NCBI RefSeq assembly: GCF_000942395.1
Contig: NZ_LN812102.1
Location: 371,434-435,433 of the forward strand
Length of the DNA: 64,000 nucleotides
Direction: 5' to 3'
Source of the DNA: Risungbinella massiliensis
GTDB taxonomy: Bacteria; Bacillota; Bacilli; Thermoactinomycetales; Thermoactinomycetaceae
In this document: in pieces, positions 21,207 through 29,194 of the stretch
How the letters are laid out: each line of letters starts with the position of its first letter
Numbering within the stretch: position 1 is the first letter of the stretch
Translations under genes and position numbers: made by a program
The notes under the pieces: model-generated
The model's input: the letters and a program-made list of their open reading frames with translations, nothing else
Told to the model about the DNA's origin: nothing
Databases searched by the model: none

Positions 21207-21605
21207 TCAATTACTGGTAGTTACTCTGCAACTAATATTGTACTTTCGAAAAACTTTTTCAAGCCGTTTCATCTCAACAAGTGTTCCTTTATATAAAACT
21301 CCTGGTATATTTTTTTTAAGTCTAACCACATCACCAATTGACAAATCAAAAGTAGTACGTAGAACCTTTAGAATCTGTGCCATGTTTTTGGATTCAAAAA
21401 TTTCAATTTGCCATAATCCTTTTTCTTTAATAATAATACTTCTGTAATTATCCGGCATTTCTCCCATTCCATCCTCTTCTAGCCAATACTGACATTCCTG
21501 ACAAGAGAATGAAGCATGCCAGACCAATTTTTCATCTATAATGCTCTGTCCTACTTTGATTTCTAGGGGCTTACTACATTTTTCACAACTTACGTTTGGA
21601 TCCAT
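21207..21605 (-). CDS. Putative immunity protein with zinc-ribbon-like N-terminus (cassette 8)
   Basis: I place the start at ATG 21605 (MDPNVSCEKCSKPLEIK), two bases after the toxin stop. An upstream in-frame ATG lies inside the toxin gene. CEKC and CQEC pairs 32 residues apart suggest a zinc ribbon. The C-terminal half (VLRTTFDLSIGDVVRLKKNI, GTLVEMKRLEKVFRKYNI) is compact and soluble. Position and translational coupling make it the antidote of the HEELHH toxin. Family not recognised. Confidence 0.7.
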   Translation of the reverse strand: MDPNVSCEKCSKPLEIKVGQSIIDEKLVWHASFSCQECQYWLEEDGMGEMPDNYRSIIIKEKGLWQIEIFESKNMAQILKVLRTTFDLSIGDVVRLKKNIPGVLYKGTLVEMKRLEKVFRKYNISCRVTTSN

Positions 21606-21607
21606 TA

Positions 21608-22861
21608 TTACTTTTTCCAACCTCTCATACGTTCATATCTTTTAATCACTTCATAAAAACGCTCATTTTCTACATAATCATTGGAATGATGAGCAGTATT
21701 AATACCTCTTTTCCACCAACGGTGGTGTAATTCTTCATGAATTATTACATTTCTAAGATCTTCTCTTGATGAAAAGGATTTCTTCCCTAATTGCGTCCCT
21801 ACTCCCCTTTTTGCAACACCCGTATTTATAAAAGGGCTATATTCTGGAACATGTGTAAATTTAATGTTAGGCATATCTTCCTTTATTATTGATTCTATCG
21901 TTTTGTTTCTCGCCTTTGAAGCCTTACCTGTTACATGGGAAATGTCATCTGTATAGAACTGTCTTTGCCCCTTATATGATTGTACATCATGTGGTGAAGA
22001 CTGGTTTGGTTTTGGCTTCTGCTTATTAACTGGTTTTTTCTGCTGAGTGGCTCGTTTACTACTTGCTTTTGTTGGCTTCTTACTATGCTTGGTTACCTTC
22101 GAAACCTTTTTCGTCCCTTTTACTACTGTCCTACTCTTCTGGACAGATACTTTTGCTTTTCGCATTCGTTTGAGCGAAACAGCAGGGACTTTCTTGGCGA
22201 TCTTCTTGATCTTTTTATAGGTCTTGTAAGCTTTTACCCCAGCTTTAATTGCCTTCACACTAGAGGTGATCAGCTTTGCTCCTGGGATAAAGTTGGAGGC
22301 GATGTTGTTAACTGGATCTCCTTCAGCGTAGAGATAGCGGTTTTGGGTAACAGCGTTGTCTTCTTCCCCTTCATAGGTATCCGCTACAATAAATCGTCCC
22401 GTGGTAGGGTCATAGTCTCGCCAGCCCATGTGGTAAAGTCCAGTTTCCCCATCATAGAAAACTCCATAACGCCCTACATAGTGGTATGGGTTGGCATTTG
22501 CTAGAGCCTGATCTCCCGTGATCTGAGTGATATTGCCCCACTCATCGTAGTCGTAAGTAACGACGACGTTCCCTGCAGGATCGGTAAGGGCGATAACATC
22601 TCCACGAGCATTGAACTGATAGTAGTATTCAATGTCGTTGTGACGAAGTCCTAGTAGCTTGCCATCTCCATCTTTGAAGAAGTAGGTACGGCTCTCTTCT
22701 ACTCCGTCTACCCATTTGACAATTCCAAAGATCTCATCTTTGCTATCTCGCTGGAACTCATAACGGATGTGATCATCGACTGTTTGGGCTAAACGGTTGC
22801 CTTCTTGGTCGTACTCGTAGGCTACCTTTTTGGTTGTAGTCCCGTTCTCAAGCTTGGTCAA
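21608..22861 (-). CDS. Rhs core fragment with HExxH metallopeptidase-like toxin C-terminus (cassette 8)
   Basis: 417 residues, N-terminally truncated. Residues ~1-150 are the last YD repeats (DEWGNITQITGDQALANANP) and core end (ETGLYHMGWRDYDPTTGRF). A hydrophobic pretoxin stretch and Lys-rich linker follow (SKVTKHSKKPTKASSKR). There is no Hint domain. The toxin spans ~290-417 and contains NVIIHEELHHRWWKRGI, a HExxH zinc-binding motif, then NTAHHSNDYVENERFYEVIK, whose Glu/His could supply a third ligand. Protease or zinc-dependent nuclease activity is inference. Intact reading frame. Confidence 0.75.
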   Translation of the reverse strand: MTKLENGTTTKKVAYEYDQEGNRLAQTVDDHIRYEFQRDSKDEIFGIVKWVDGVEESRTYFFKDGDGKLLGLRHNDIEYYYQFNARGDVIALTDPAGNVVVTYDYDEWGNITQITGDQALANANPYHYVGRYGVFYDGETGLYHMGWRDYDPTTGRFIVADTYEGEEDNAVTQNRYLYAEGDPVNNIASNFIPGAKLITSSVKAIKAGVKAYKTYKKIKKIAKKVPAVSLKRMRKAKVSVQKSRTVVKGTKKVSKVTKHSKKPTKASSKRATQQKKPVNKQKPKPNQSSPHDVQSYKGQRQFYTDDISHVTGKASKARNKTIESIIKEDMPNIKFTHVPEYSPFINTGVAKRGVGTQLGKKSFSSREDLRNVIIHEELHHRWWKRGINTAHHSNDYVENERFYEVIKRYERMRGWKK

Positions 22862-23015
22862 CGAGACGTGTCTTTATAGTTATGAATCGTACTGGTACCG
22901 GAATGCGTTACCGTTTGTTTCATGAGACGATTGTTTGCATCGTACTCGGAGGTAGTCTCACTGTTGAGATAGCCATCTCCATCGGTATCCTTGAGTGGAT
23001 CTACTGGATTATCTT
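22862..23015 (-). pseudogene. Short Rhs core scrap upstream of cassette 8
   Basis: The minus strand reads DNPVDPLKDTDGDGYLNSET and then TVTHSGTSTIHNYK, matching about 31660-31830 of the large Rhs. It is joined to 22861 with about 690 bp of core missing between. It starts right after the terminator at 23025. Confidence 0.7.
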
Positions 23016-23024
23016 TGTTGTTAA

Positions 23025-23062
23025 ATATAATAAAGAGCAGGAACTCATGGTCCCTACTCTCT
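23025..23062 (-). terminator. Cassette terminator (copy 3)
   Basis: Minus strand GAGAGTAGGGAC-CATGA-GTTCCTGCTCTTTATTAT. Same family as copies 1, 2 and 4. Confidence 0.8.
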
Positions 23063-23073
23063 TCAAATATTTT

Positions 23074-23376
23074 CTAATCTCCTATCACATAAACTCGGCT
23101 TACTTCAGGATCCTTCACTTTCATAATAATGGACCTAAGCTCATCTTGATATTTACTTAAAATTCGATTTTCCATTAATTCCAACTCTTTAATAAAAAGA
23201 GCTAAACTGTCACCAACATAGTCAGCGTCAGCCATATAATAATCACGAATTTTCTTTAGTACCGTCTTTCTCCAAGGAAAGTTTGATTTAAACATCGCCT
23301 CGTGAAACTCATAAGATAATTCTAATGAGTGTATTTCTTTACCTTCCTTGTTTAAAAGTACAACATCTAATCCCAA
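23074..23376 (-). CDS. Putative immunity protein (cassette 7)
   Basis: 100 residues starting MGLDVVLLNKEGKEIHSLEL, mostly helical, no signal or membrane segment. It follows the BECR-like toxin remnant and precedes a cassette terminator. An AGGAGGGG site precedes the ATG. I cannot name the family. Confidence 0.65.
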   Translation of the reverse strand: MGLDVVLLNKEGKEIHSLELSYEFHEAMFKSNFPWRKTVLKKIRDYYMADADYVGDSLALFIKELELMENRILSKYQDELRSIIMKVKDPEVSRVYVIGD

Positions 23377-23418
23377 TACTAACCCCTCCTAAACAGGTTC
23401 TAGAAAGAGCCTCTTTAC

Positions 23419-23800
23419 TCACTTAAAGTCTTTTTGTGGAAAGCCTGTAACTACTATCCCTCTCCGATCTACAACAACTCGAACTTTAGTTAAAATATCT
23501 CCATTTGCATCTACACCTAAAGGTTTATTAAACTCTTTTTCATATACCCATCTTGTGTATTTTCTTTCCCCTTGTTTTGTAATGCGATCTGGATTTCTAA
23601 GGGTCTCTTTCATAAACTTACGATACTCTCCTGGTTTTGTTGTCCATTGGCTCTTCTTGTTAAGATATTCTTCTTTTGTAGGTTTGACATGCCTGTTTTT
23701 TATATGTCCAGACCCTACCTTATTAAATTTTATATTTGATGGAGGTTTATTTCCACAATTGTGAGTAAAAATCTTTAGATCTGTTACATAGAAGGTATGG
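23419..23800 (-). pseudogene. Rhs toxin C-terminus, EndoU/BECR-like RNase candidate, cut off from its core by a nonsense codon (cassette 7)
   Basis: After the Hint end (VEDFHTFYVTDLKIFTHNCG) the toxin reads VGSGHIKNRHVKPTKEEYLN, a G-H-x3-RH motif seen in EndoU/BECR-type toxins. It continues with ERKYTRWVYEKEF and KVRVVVDRRGIVVTGFPQKD, the beta-rich end of such RNases. The toxin frame is itself open, but the TAG at about 23815 separates it from the Rhs core. Assignment as an RNase is by motif memory. Confidence 0.6.
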
Positions 23801-23811
23801 AAATCCTCTAC

Positions 23812-25554
23812 CTAGATGTTATAGACCGTAGTCTCTTTCTTCTCTCGTTCGATATTCCATATGACTAAGATCTTGCCTTCATCATCTTCTACTTCATCAC
23901 CAGACTTGAGGTCTTTCGCTTGTACCCATCCTTTTCCTTGAATCCAGAATGGATGCTCTCCAGTGGTCTCAATTACTTCTTTCCCAATGTAGAGCTTGTA
24001 TACCTCTTTTACTTTCTTCTCAAATAGCCATTGGACGGCCTTGTAGGCTTGTTTGCCTGTCTTTTCGTCTTTGGCTAGGACTTTGTCTCCAATCTTGAGG
24101 TCTTGGATTTTCTTTTGTCCATCTTTCGTCAGGACTTTGGTGTTGATGGTGAAGCATTTGCAAGTGATTTTTTGTTTTGGCTTCGTTTTGTTGGTAGATT
24201 TGGTATTGCTTCGTTTGGCACTTGCCTTCGGTTTCTTACTTCTCTTCGGTACTTTGGAAGTCTTTTTGGTTCCCCATTTGGCTTGCTGTTTGACTTGTTT
24301 GGCTTGTTGATTCGAAACTTTTGTTTTCTGTTGTTTTTTCACGCTTCCAGAAGAGGAAGCTTTCTTGCTTTTGGTTCCTTTTTTGGCTTTTTTCGTTGCT
24401 TTATAGATCTTACTTAAAGCTTTGACACCTTTTATTATTTTCCCTTGCGGGAGTATTTCAGCAACTGCTATTACTTTCTCATACCATTTTGAATTGGGAT
24501 TTTTAATGGTTCGAATGCTATCTCCAATTGTAAAGTTATAGACAGCTTTTCCAACTTTTTTTGCACCCTTTTTAAACTTGTTCCACCAGCTTGCAGCATG
24601 TCCTTCTGGATCGATGTTATTGATCGGATCGCCTTCGGTGTAGAGTAACAGCACTATCTTCTTCGCCTTCGTAGGTATCTGCCACAATGAATCGCCCAGT
24701 GGTAGGATCATAGTCTCGCCAGCCCATGTAGTAGAGCCCGGTCTCGCTGTCATGGAAGACTCCATATTGTCCGACATAGCGGAATGGGTTGGCACCCGCT
24801 AGTGCTTGGTCTCCCGTGATCTGGGTGATATTACCCCATTCATCGTAGTCATAGGTGACAACCACGTTCCCTACGGGATCGGTGATGGCGATAACATCTC
24901 CACGTCCGTTGAATTGGTAGTAATATTCTAGATCGTTGTGTCGCAGTCCTACTAGGTCTCCGTCTCCATCTCGGAAGAAGTAGGTTCGGCTCTCTTCTAC
25001 TCCATCTACCCACATGGGTGTACTGAAGTGTCTTGCCATTTGCTTCGACGGTCTTCAAGAACCCATTGGTGGTGTAGATATATTTTCCTTTCACCACCCT
25101 GCATTGGTAATCTGGGAGATCTGCTCGGTATCTGTGTAAGTGTATGCTAGGTCTACTACTAACGCTCCGGCATTGTTTCGCCCTTTCATCGTAGCTACTT
25201 TGGTTCCACCGTTGTAGGTGAAGTCGGTAACTACTCCTGGTGCTCGGATGGTACGGATTCTTTCACTCAGATTGTAATCATAGGTGATGGTAGCACCATC
25301 GTAGTTTGGAATCTGTACCGAAGAGACGAGATCCTCTTTATTTCGAGTTACCTTAGTCTTGCCAAGTGCAGTCTGGGTGGTCTCGACATCTTCTTTGTCT
25401 TGGTAGTTGTGAATGGTACTGGTTCCAGAATGCGTCACTGTTTGTTTTATGAGACGGTTGTTGGCATCGTACTCCGAGGTGGTCTCACTGTTGAGATAAC
25501 CATCTCCATCGGTATCCTTGAGCGGATCTACCGGAGTCGTCTGGTCATAGAGCA
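23812..25554 (-). pseudogene. Rhs core + Hint, broken by deletions and a nonsense mutation (cassette 7)
   Basis: Three lesions are readable by comparison with cassette 6. At ~25018 a deletion joins LQYTHD to WVDGVEESRTYF through a short CCCAT homology. At ~24641 a 14-bp deletion (GTAGCGGTTTTGGG) shifts the frame. At ~23815 TCG becomes TAG in TVYNI*VEDFHTFY inside Hint. The linker and Hint (CFTINTKVLTKDGQKKIQDL ... GEHPFWIQGKGWVQAKDL) are otherwise almost identical to 26.4-27.2 kb. Confidence 0.85.
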
Positions 25555-25597
25555 TAAATATAAAAAAGAGCAGGAAACCTATGGTTCCTACTCTCTT
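25555..25597 (-). terminator. Cassette terminator (copy 4)
   Basis: Minus strand GAGAGTAGGAACC-ATA-GGTTTCCTGCTCTTTTTTAT. The best-formed of the four. Confidence 0.85.
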
Positions 25598-25625
25598 CAA
25601 AAATTATAACAATCGTCTCATACAA

Positions 25626-26009
25626 CTATAGATTGATGTTAAAAAGTTGAATTTCTGGCACTTTAATTTGAACCCAACTTCCTTTTTTTGCTGATGTATA
25701 TCCCTTAGTTTCCAACAATACGATACTAGGCCCTATCCGAAATGCTACTATCCCGTCTTCATAAAGATGGTCTAAAATTCCTTGAAGATAATTAAATTGA
25801 CCATCATAACTTATAACTTCTAAAGTCTCCCTTATTTCCTTAATATCTTTTCCCCATATCAATTCGGCAGGAATATCTAATTCGATCGCATAATTTTGTC
25901 CTGCTTCAACTTCTCCAAACCACTCTCCATAAGCTGATCCATATTTACTTGTGAATCCAACATAGATCTTTGATTTTTTTATATCTACATTTAGTGCTTT
26001 AACGATCAC
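25626..26009 (-). CDS. Putative immunity protein (cassette 6)
   Basis: About 127 residues if started at GTG 26009, one base after the toxin stop. An upstream TTG frame exists but overlaps the toxin. Beta-rich: KIYVGFTSKYGSAYGEW, LEVISYDGQFNYLQGILDHL, GSWVQIKVPEIQLF. Soluble. Family not recognised. It is followed by a cassette terminator. Confidence 0.65.
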   Translation of the reverse strand: MIVKALNVDIKKSKIYVGFTSKYGSAYGEWFGEVEAGQNYAIELDIPAELIWGKDIKEIRETLEVISYDGQFNYLQGILDHLYEDGIVAFRIGPSIVLLETKGYTSAKKGSWVQIKVPEIQLFNINL

Positions 26010-26010
26010 T

Positions 26011-28212
26011 TCATTTTTTCCCTTTCTTTTTCCCAATTATCGGTACACGAATCACTACATTTACTACATCCATTACATCATTTTTCTCATCATAAATCCA
26101 AGTTTCTTCATGATAATGATGTTTTGTTGGTTTACCATTCATCTCATGATTTCCGTATCTAATACTTCTTTTTCCATCTTTGGAAATAATTCGATCAAGA
26201 TCAGGTTCTCCTGTTCGAGGATGTTTATTTGTATAAGGACCTTCTCCCAAAAACTCTTCCCATTTGTCTACTGCATCTTGTGGTTTAACAGGTTTTGGAG
26301 CATATGTTTCATTCTTAGGCCCTTGTTTAGTTTTTTTAGATGGTCCACAATTATGCGTGAAAACCTTCAAATCCGTTACATAGAAGGTATGGAAATCCTC
26401 TACCGAGATGTTATAGACCGTAGTCTCTTTCTTCTCTCGTTCGATATTCCATATGACTAAGATCTTGCCTTCATCGTCTTCTACTTCATCACCAGACTTG
26501 AGGTCTTTCGCTTGTACCCATCCTTTTCCTTGAATCCAGAATGGATGCTCTCCAGTGGTCTCAATTACTTCTTTCCCAATGTAGAGCTTGTATACCTCTT
26601 TTACTTTCTTCTCAAATAGCCATTGGACGGCCTTGTAGGCTTGTTTGCCTGTCTTTTCGTCTTTGGCTAGGACTTTGTCTCCAATCTTGAGGTCTTGGAT
26701 TTTCTTTTGTCCATCTTTCGTCAGGACTTTGGTGTTGATGGTGAAGCATTTGCAAGTGATTTTTTGTTTTGGCTTTGGTTTCGACTGTGACTTTGGTTTA
26801 GGCGGTTGTTTCGTTTGCTTAGGTGGTCTCTTACTACTCGCCTTCGTCGGCTTCTTACTATGCTTGGTTACTTTGGAAGTCTTTTTGGTTCCCCCTTTGG
26901 CTTGCTGTTTGACTTGTTGTTTGACCACTTTTGTTTTCTGTTGCTTTTTCACGCTTCCAGAAGAGGAAGCTTTCTTGCTTTTGGTTCCTTTTTTGGCTTT
27001 TTTCGTTGCTTTATAGATCTTACTTAAAGCTTTGACACCTTTTATTATTTTCCCTTGCGGAAGTATTTCAGCAACTGCTATTACTTTTTCATACCATTTG
27101 GATTTAGGGTTTTTAATAGTTCGAATGCTATCTCCAATTGTAAAGTTATAGACAGCTTTTCCAACTTTTTTTGCACCCTTTTTAAACTTGTTCCACCAGC
27201 TTGCAGCATGTCCTTCTGCATCGATGTTATTGATCGGATCGCCTTCGGCGTAGAGGTAGCGGTTTTGGGTAACAGCACTATCTTCTTCGCCTTCGTAGGT
27301 ATCTGCCACAATGAATCGCCCAGTGGTAGGATCATAGTCTCGCCAGCCCATGTAGTAGAGCCCGGTCTCGCTGTCATGGAAGACTCCATATTGTCCGACG
27401 TAGCGGAATGGGTTGGCATTGGCTAACGCTTGATCTCCCATAATCTGGGTGATATTGCCCCATTCGTCGTAATCATAGGTGACGACCACATTCCCTACAG
27501 GATCAGTGATAGCAATGACATCTCCACGTCCGTTGAATTGGTAGTAGTATTCCAGATCGTTGTGTCGGAGTCCTAGTAGGTCGCCGTCTCCATCTCGGAA
27601 GAAGTAGGTACGGCTCTCTTCTACTCCATCTACCCATTTGACAATGCCAAAGATATCATCGTTGCTGTCTCGTTGGTACTCATAACGGAGTCGATCATCT
27701 ACCGTCGAGACAAGGCGGTTGCCGTCTTCGTCATACTCGTAAGCGACCTTTTTCGTTGTGGTCCCGTTCTCTAGCTTGGTGAAGGAAACGAGCATGTCTT
27801 CGTTGTTGTAGATGTAGTTTTGCTCGGTCTTCTTGTTGGTTCCTGCTTCAGTACGAATAGACTGCGAAAGACTACCACTCTCGTTAAAGACGAAGTTGGT
27901 GGTGCCTAGGAGATTCCCATTGATATCGTCGTACTCTTTACGCTCGGAGATCCGATTATCTCCGATATAGGTGAACTCGTCTTTTACCTTGCCGGTGGTC
28001 AAATTCTCGGTTTTGAGGATGTTCCCCATTCCGTCATGGGTGTACTGAAGTGTCTTGCCATTTGCTTCGACGGTCTTCAAGAACCCATTGGTTGTGTAGG
28101 TGTATTTACCTTTGACCACACCAGCATTGGTGATCTGGGAGATCTGCTCGGTATCGGTGTAAGTGTAGGCTAGGTCTACTACCAAGGATCCGGCATTGTT
28201 TCGCCCTTTCAT
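26011..28212 (-). CDS. Rhs core + Hint + toxin C-terminus, intact frame (cassette 6)
   Basis: 733 residues, N-terminally truncated. YD repeats run to ~315 (core end DPTTGRFIVADTYEGEEDSA). Then come the pretoxin segment (IGDSIRTIKNPKSKWYEKVI), a Lys/Pro/Ser-rich linker, and Hint at ~490-620 (CKCFTINTKVLTKDGQ, GEHPFWIQGKGW, ending YVTDLKVFTHNCG, where self-cleavage before Cys would release the toxin). The toxin is ~105 residues: DAVDKWEEFLGEGPYTNKHP, RIISKDGKRSIRYGNHEMNG and TKHHYHEETWIYDE. I recall this as a widespread Rhs CT of unknown activity, and its His-rich core suggests a nuclease. Confidence 0.8.
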   Translation of the reverse strand: MKGRNNAGSLVVDLAYTYTDTEQISQITNAGVVKGKYTYTTNGFLKTVEANGKTLQYTHDGMGNILKTENLTTGKVKDEFTYIGDNRISERKEYDDINGNLLGTTNFVFNESGSLSQSIRTEAGTNKKTEQNYIYNNEDMLVSFTKLENGTTTKKVAYEYDEDGNRLVSTVDDRLRYEYQRDSNDDIFGIVKWVDGVEESRTYFFRDGDGDLLGLRHNDLEYYYQFNGRGDVIAITDPVGNVVVTYDYDEWGNITQIMGDQALANANPFRYVGQYGVFHDSETGLYYMGWRDYDPTTGRFIVADTYEGEEDSAVTQNRYLYAEGDPINNIDAEGHAASWWNKFKKGAKKVGKAVYNFTIGDSIRTIKNPKSKWYEKVIAVAEILPQGKIIKGVKALSKIYKATKKAKKGTKSKKASSSGSVKKQQKTKVVKQQVKQQAKGGTKKTSKVTKHSKKPTKASSKRPPKQTKQPPKPKSQSKPKPKQKITCKCFTINTKVLTKDGQKKIQDLKIGDKVLAKDEKTGKQAYKAVQWLFEKKVKEVYKLYIGKEVIETTGEHPFWIQGKGWVQAKDLKSGDEVEDDEGKILVIWNIEREKKETTVYNISVEDFHTFYVTDLKVFTHNCGPSKKTKQGPKNETYAPKPVKPQDAVDKWEEFLGEGPYTNKHPRTGEPDLDRIISKDGKRSIRYGNHEMNGKPTKHHYHEETWIYDEKNDVMDVVNVVIRVPIIGKKKGKK

Positions 28213-28455
28213 GCTGGCGACTTTGGTTCCACCATTATAGGTGAAATCGGTGACTACTCCTGGTGCACGGATGGTGCGGATATTTCAGAGACTAAATCAT
28301 CGTCGTTCCATGTCACTTTGATAGAGCTTAGTTTTAAGAACGGTCTCTACATCCTCTTTATCTTTGTAGTTATTGATAATGCTAGTTCCCGAAATGGGTG
28401 CCCGTTTGTGTTGGCGTTGTATTCATGGGTTCTGTGTTCCTCTTTTACATGTAGC
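28213..28455 (-). pseudogene. Frameshifted upstream Rhs core scrap of cassette 6
   Basis: The minus strand retains IRTIRAPGVVTDFTYNGGTK and weaker matches to the HNYKDKEDVET region, in several frames. It decays to unrecognisable sequence by 28455. Confidence 0.6.
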
Positions 28456-28550
28456 CGAATGTAAAAAAAAGATATCCATTCCATGTAGTCAAGATTATGA
28501 AAGGGATATATATTACGCTACGAAAAAATAAGTACAAAAACAAACTATTC

Positions 28551-28590
28551 CAAACAAAATACCATGTCGGAAAACCCGACATGGTAAAAA
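28551..28590 (-). terminator. Terminator after cassette 5 immunity gene
   Basis: ACCATGTCGG-GTTTT-CCGACATGGT, a perfect 10-bp stem, followed on the minus strand by ATTTTGTTTGG. A degenerate copy is at 14442-14465. Confidence 0.75.
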
Positions 28591-28615
28591 TGGATGGTTG
28601 ATTCAATTGATTTAG

Positions 28616-29194
28616 TTACTCTGGATCTTCTTCATCTAACTCAAATTGTTGAACATATCCTACAGCAATTTTAGCGACGGTACTATTAGAATGCTTTTGC
28701 GCTTTTTTAATAAAGTTAATTGCTTCCTCCGTACCAATCCAATTCAGTGTTTCAAAATATTTATATATAACATCTTCTGACCATGATGGGTTAGGATTCC
28801 GACCATCCATCATTTTAATTAAATCTGGAACACAGCTTTCTGTTATGGATTCTGGCAAGTATGCTAATGTATCGAATGCAAGCCAATGGGGAAAAGTAGG
28901 TTCTGGATCTTCTGCAATTTTCACGAGATATGGAATATAGCTTGAAGAAGGGTGTTCTAATGCAGATCCAAACCACATTCGACTATATTTTCCCAAATCT
29001 CGTTTTTCTAAGCCATATTGAAAGTATTGAACAATTTCTTCTTCTACATTGTTTAACTCGCGGCATTCTTTTAAAAAAAGCTTTAACACTTTTGATAATT
29101 CAACAACACAATCTACAGAATTCCCCTTTTTAAATGCAGCATCAAATCTTTCCTGATGATTTTGAATTAATTTAGCTAATGAACCTATTTTCAT
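28616..29194 (-). CDS. HEAT-like Rhs immunity protein (cassette 5)
   Basis: 192 residues of repeated amphipathic helices (VELSKVLKLFLKECREL, YLVKIAEDPEPTFPHWLAF, SCVPDLIKMMDGRNPNPSWS, EEAINFIKKAQKHSNSTVAK), which look HEAT-like. The start ATG overlaps the toxin stop codon, so the pair is translationally coupled. A shortened paralogue without its toxin lies at 14516-14977. Binding to the toxin is inferred from position. Confidence 0.75.
   Translation of the reverse strand: MKIGSLAKLIQNHQERFDAAFKKGNSVDCVVELSKVLKLFLKECRELNNVEEEIVQYFQYGLEKRDLGKYSRMWFGSALEHPSSSYIPYLVKIAEDPEPTFPHWLAFDTLAYLPESITESCVPDLIKMMDGRNPNPSWSEDVIYKYFETLNWIGTEEAINFIKKAQKHSNSTVAKIAVGYVQQFELDEEDPE

Noticed and set aside
24053-24417. 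Hydrophobic plus-strand frames opposite the Rhs linkers (also 26645-27027, 20317-20577)
   Set aside because: They are the reverse complement of the Lys-rich linker codons, which yields Phe/Leu-rich chance proteins.
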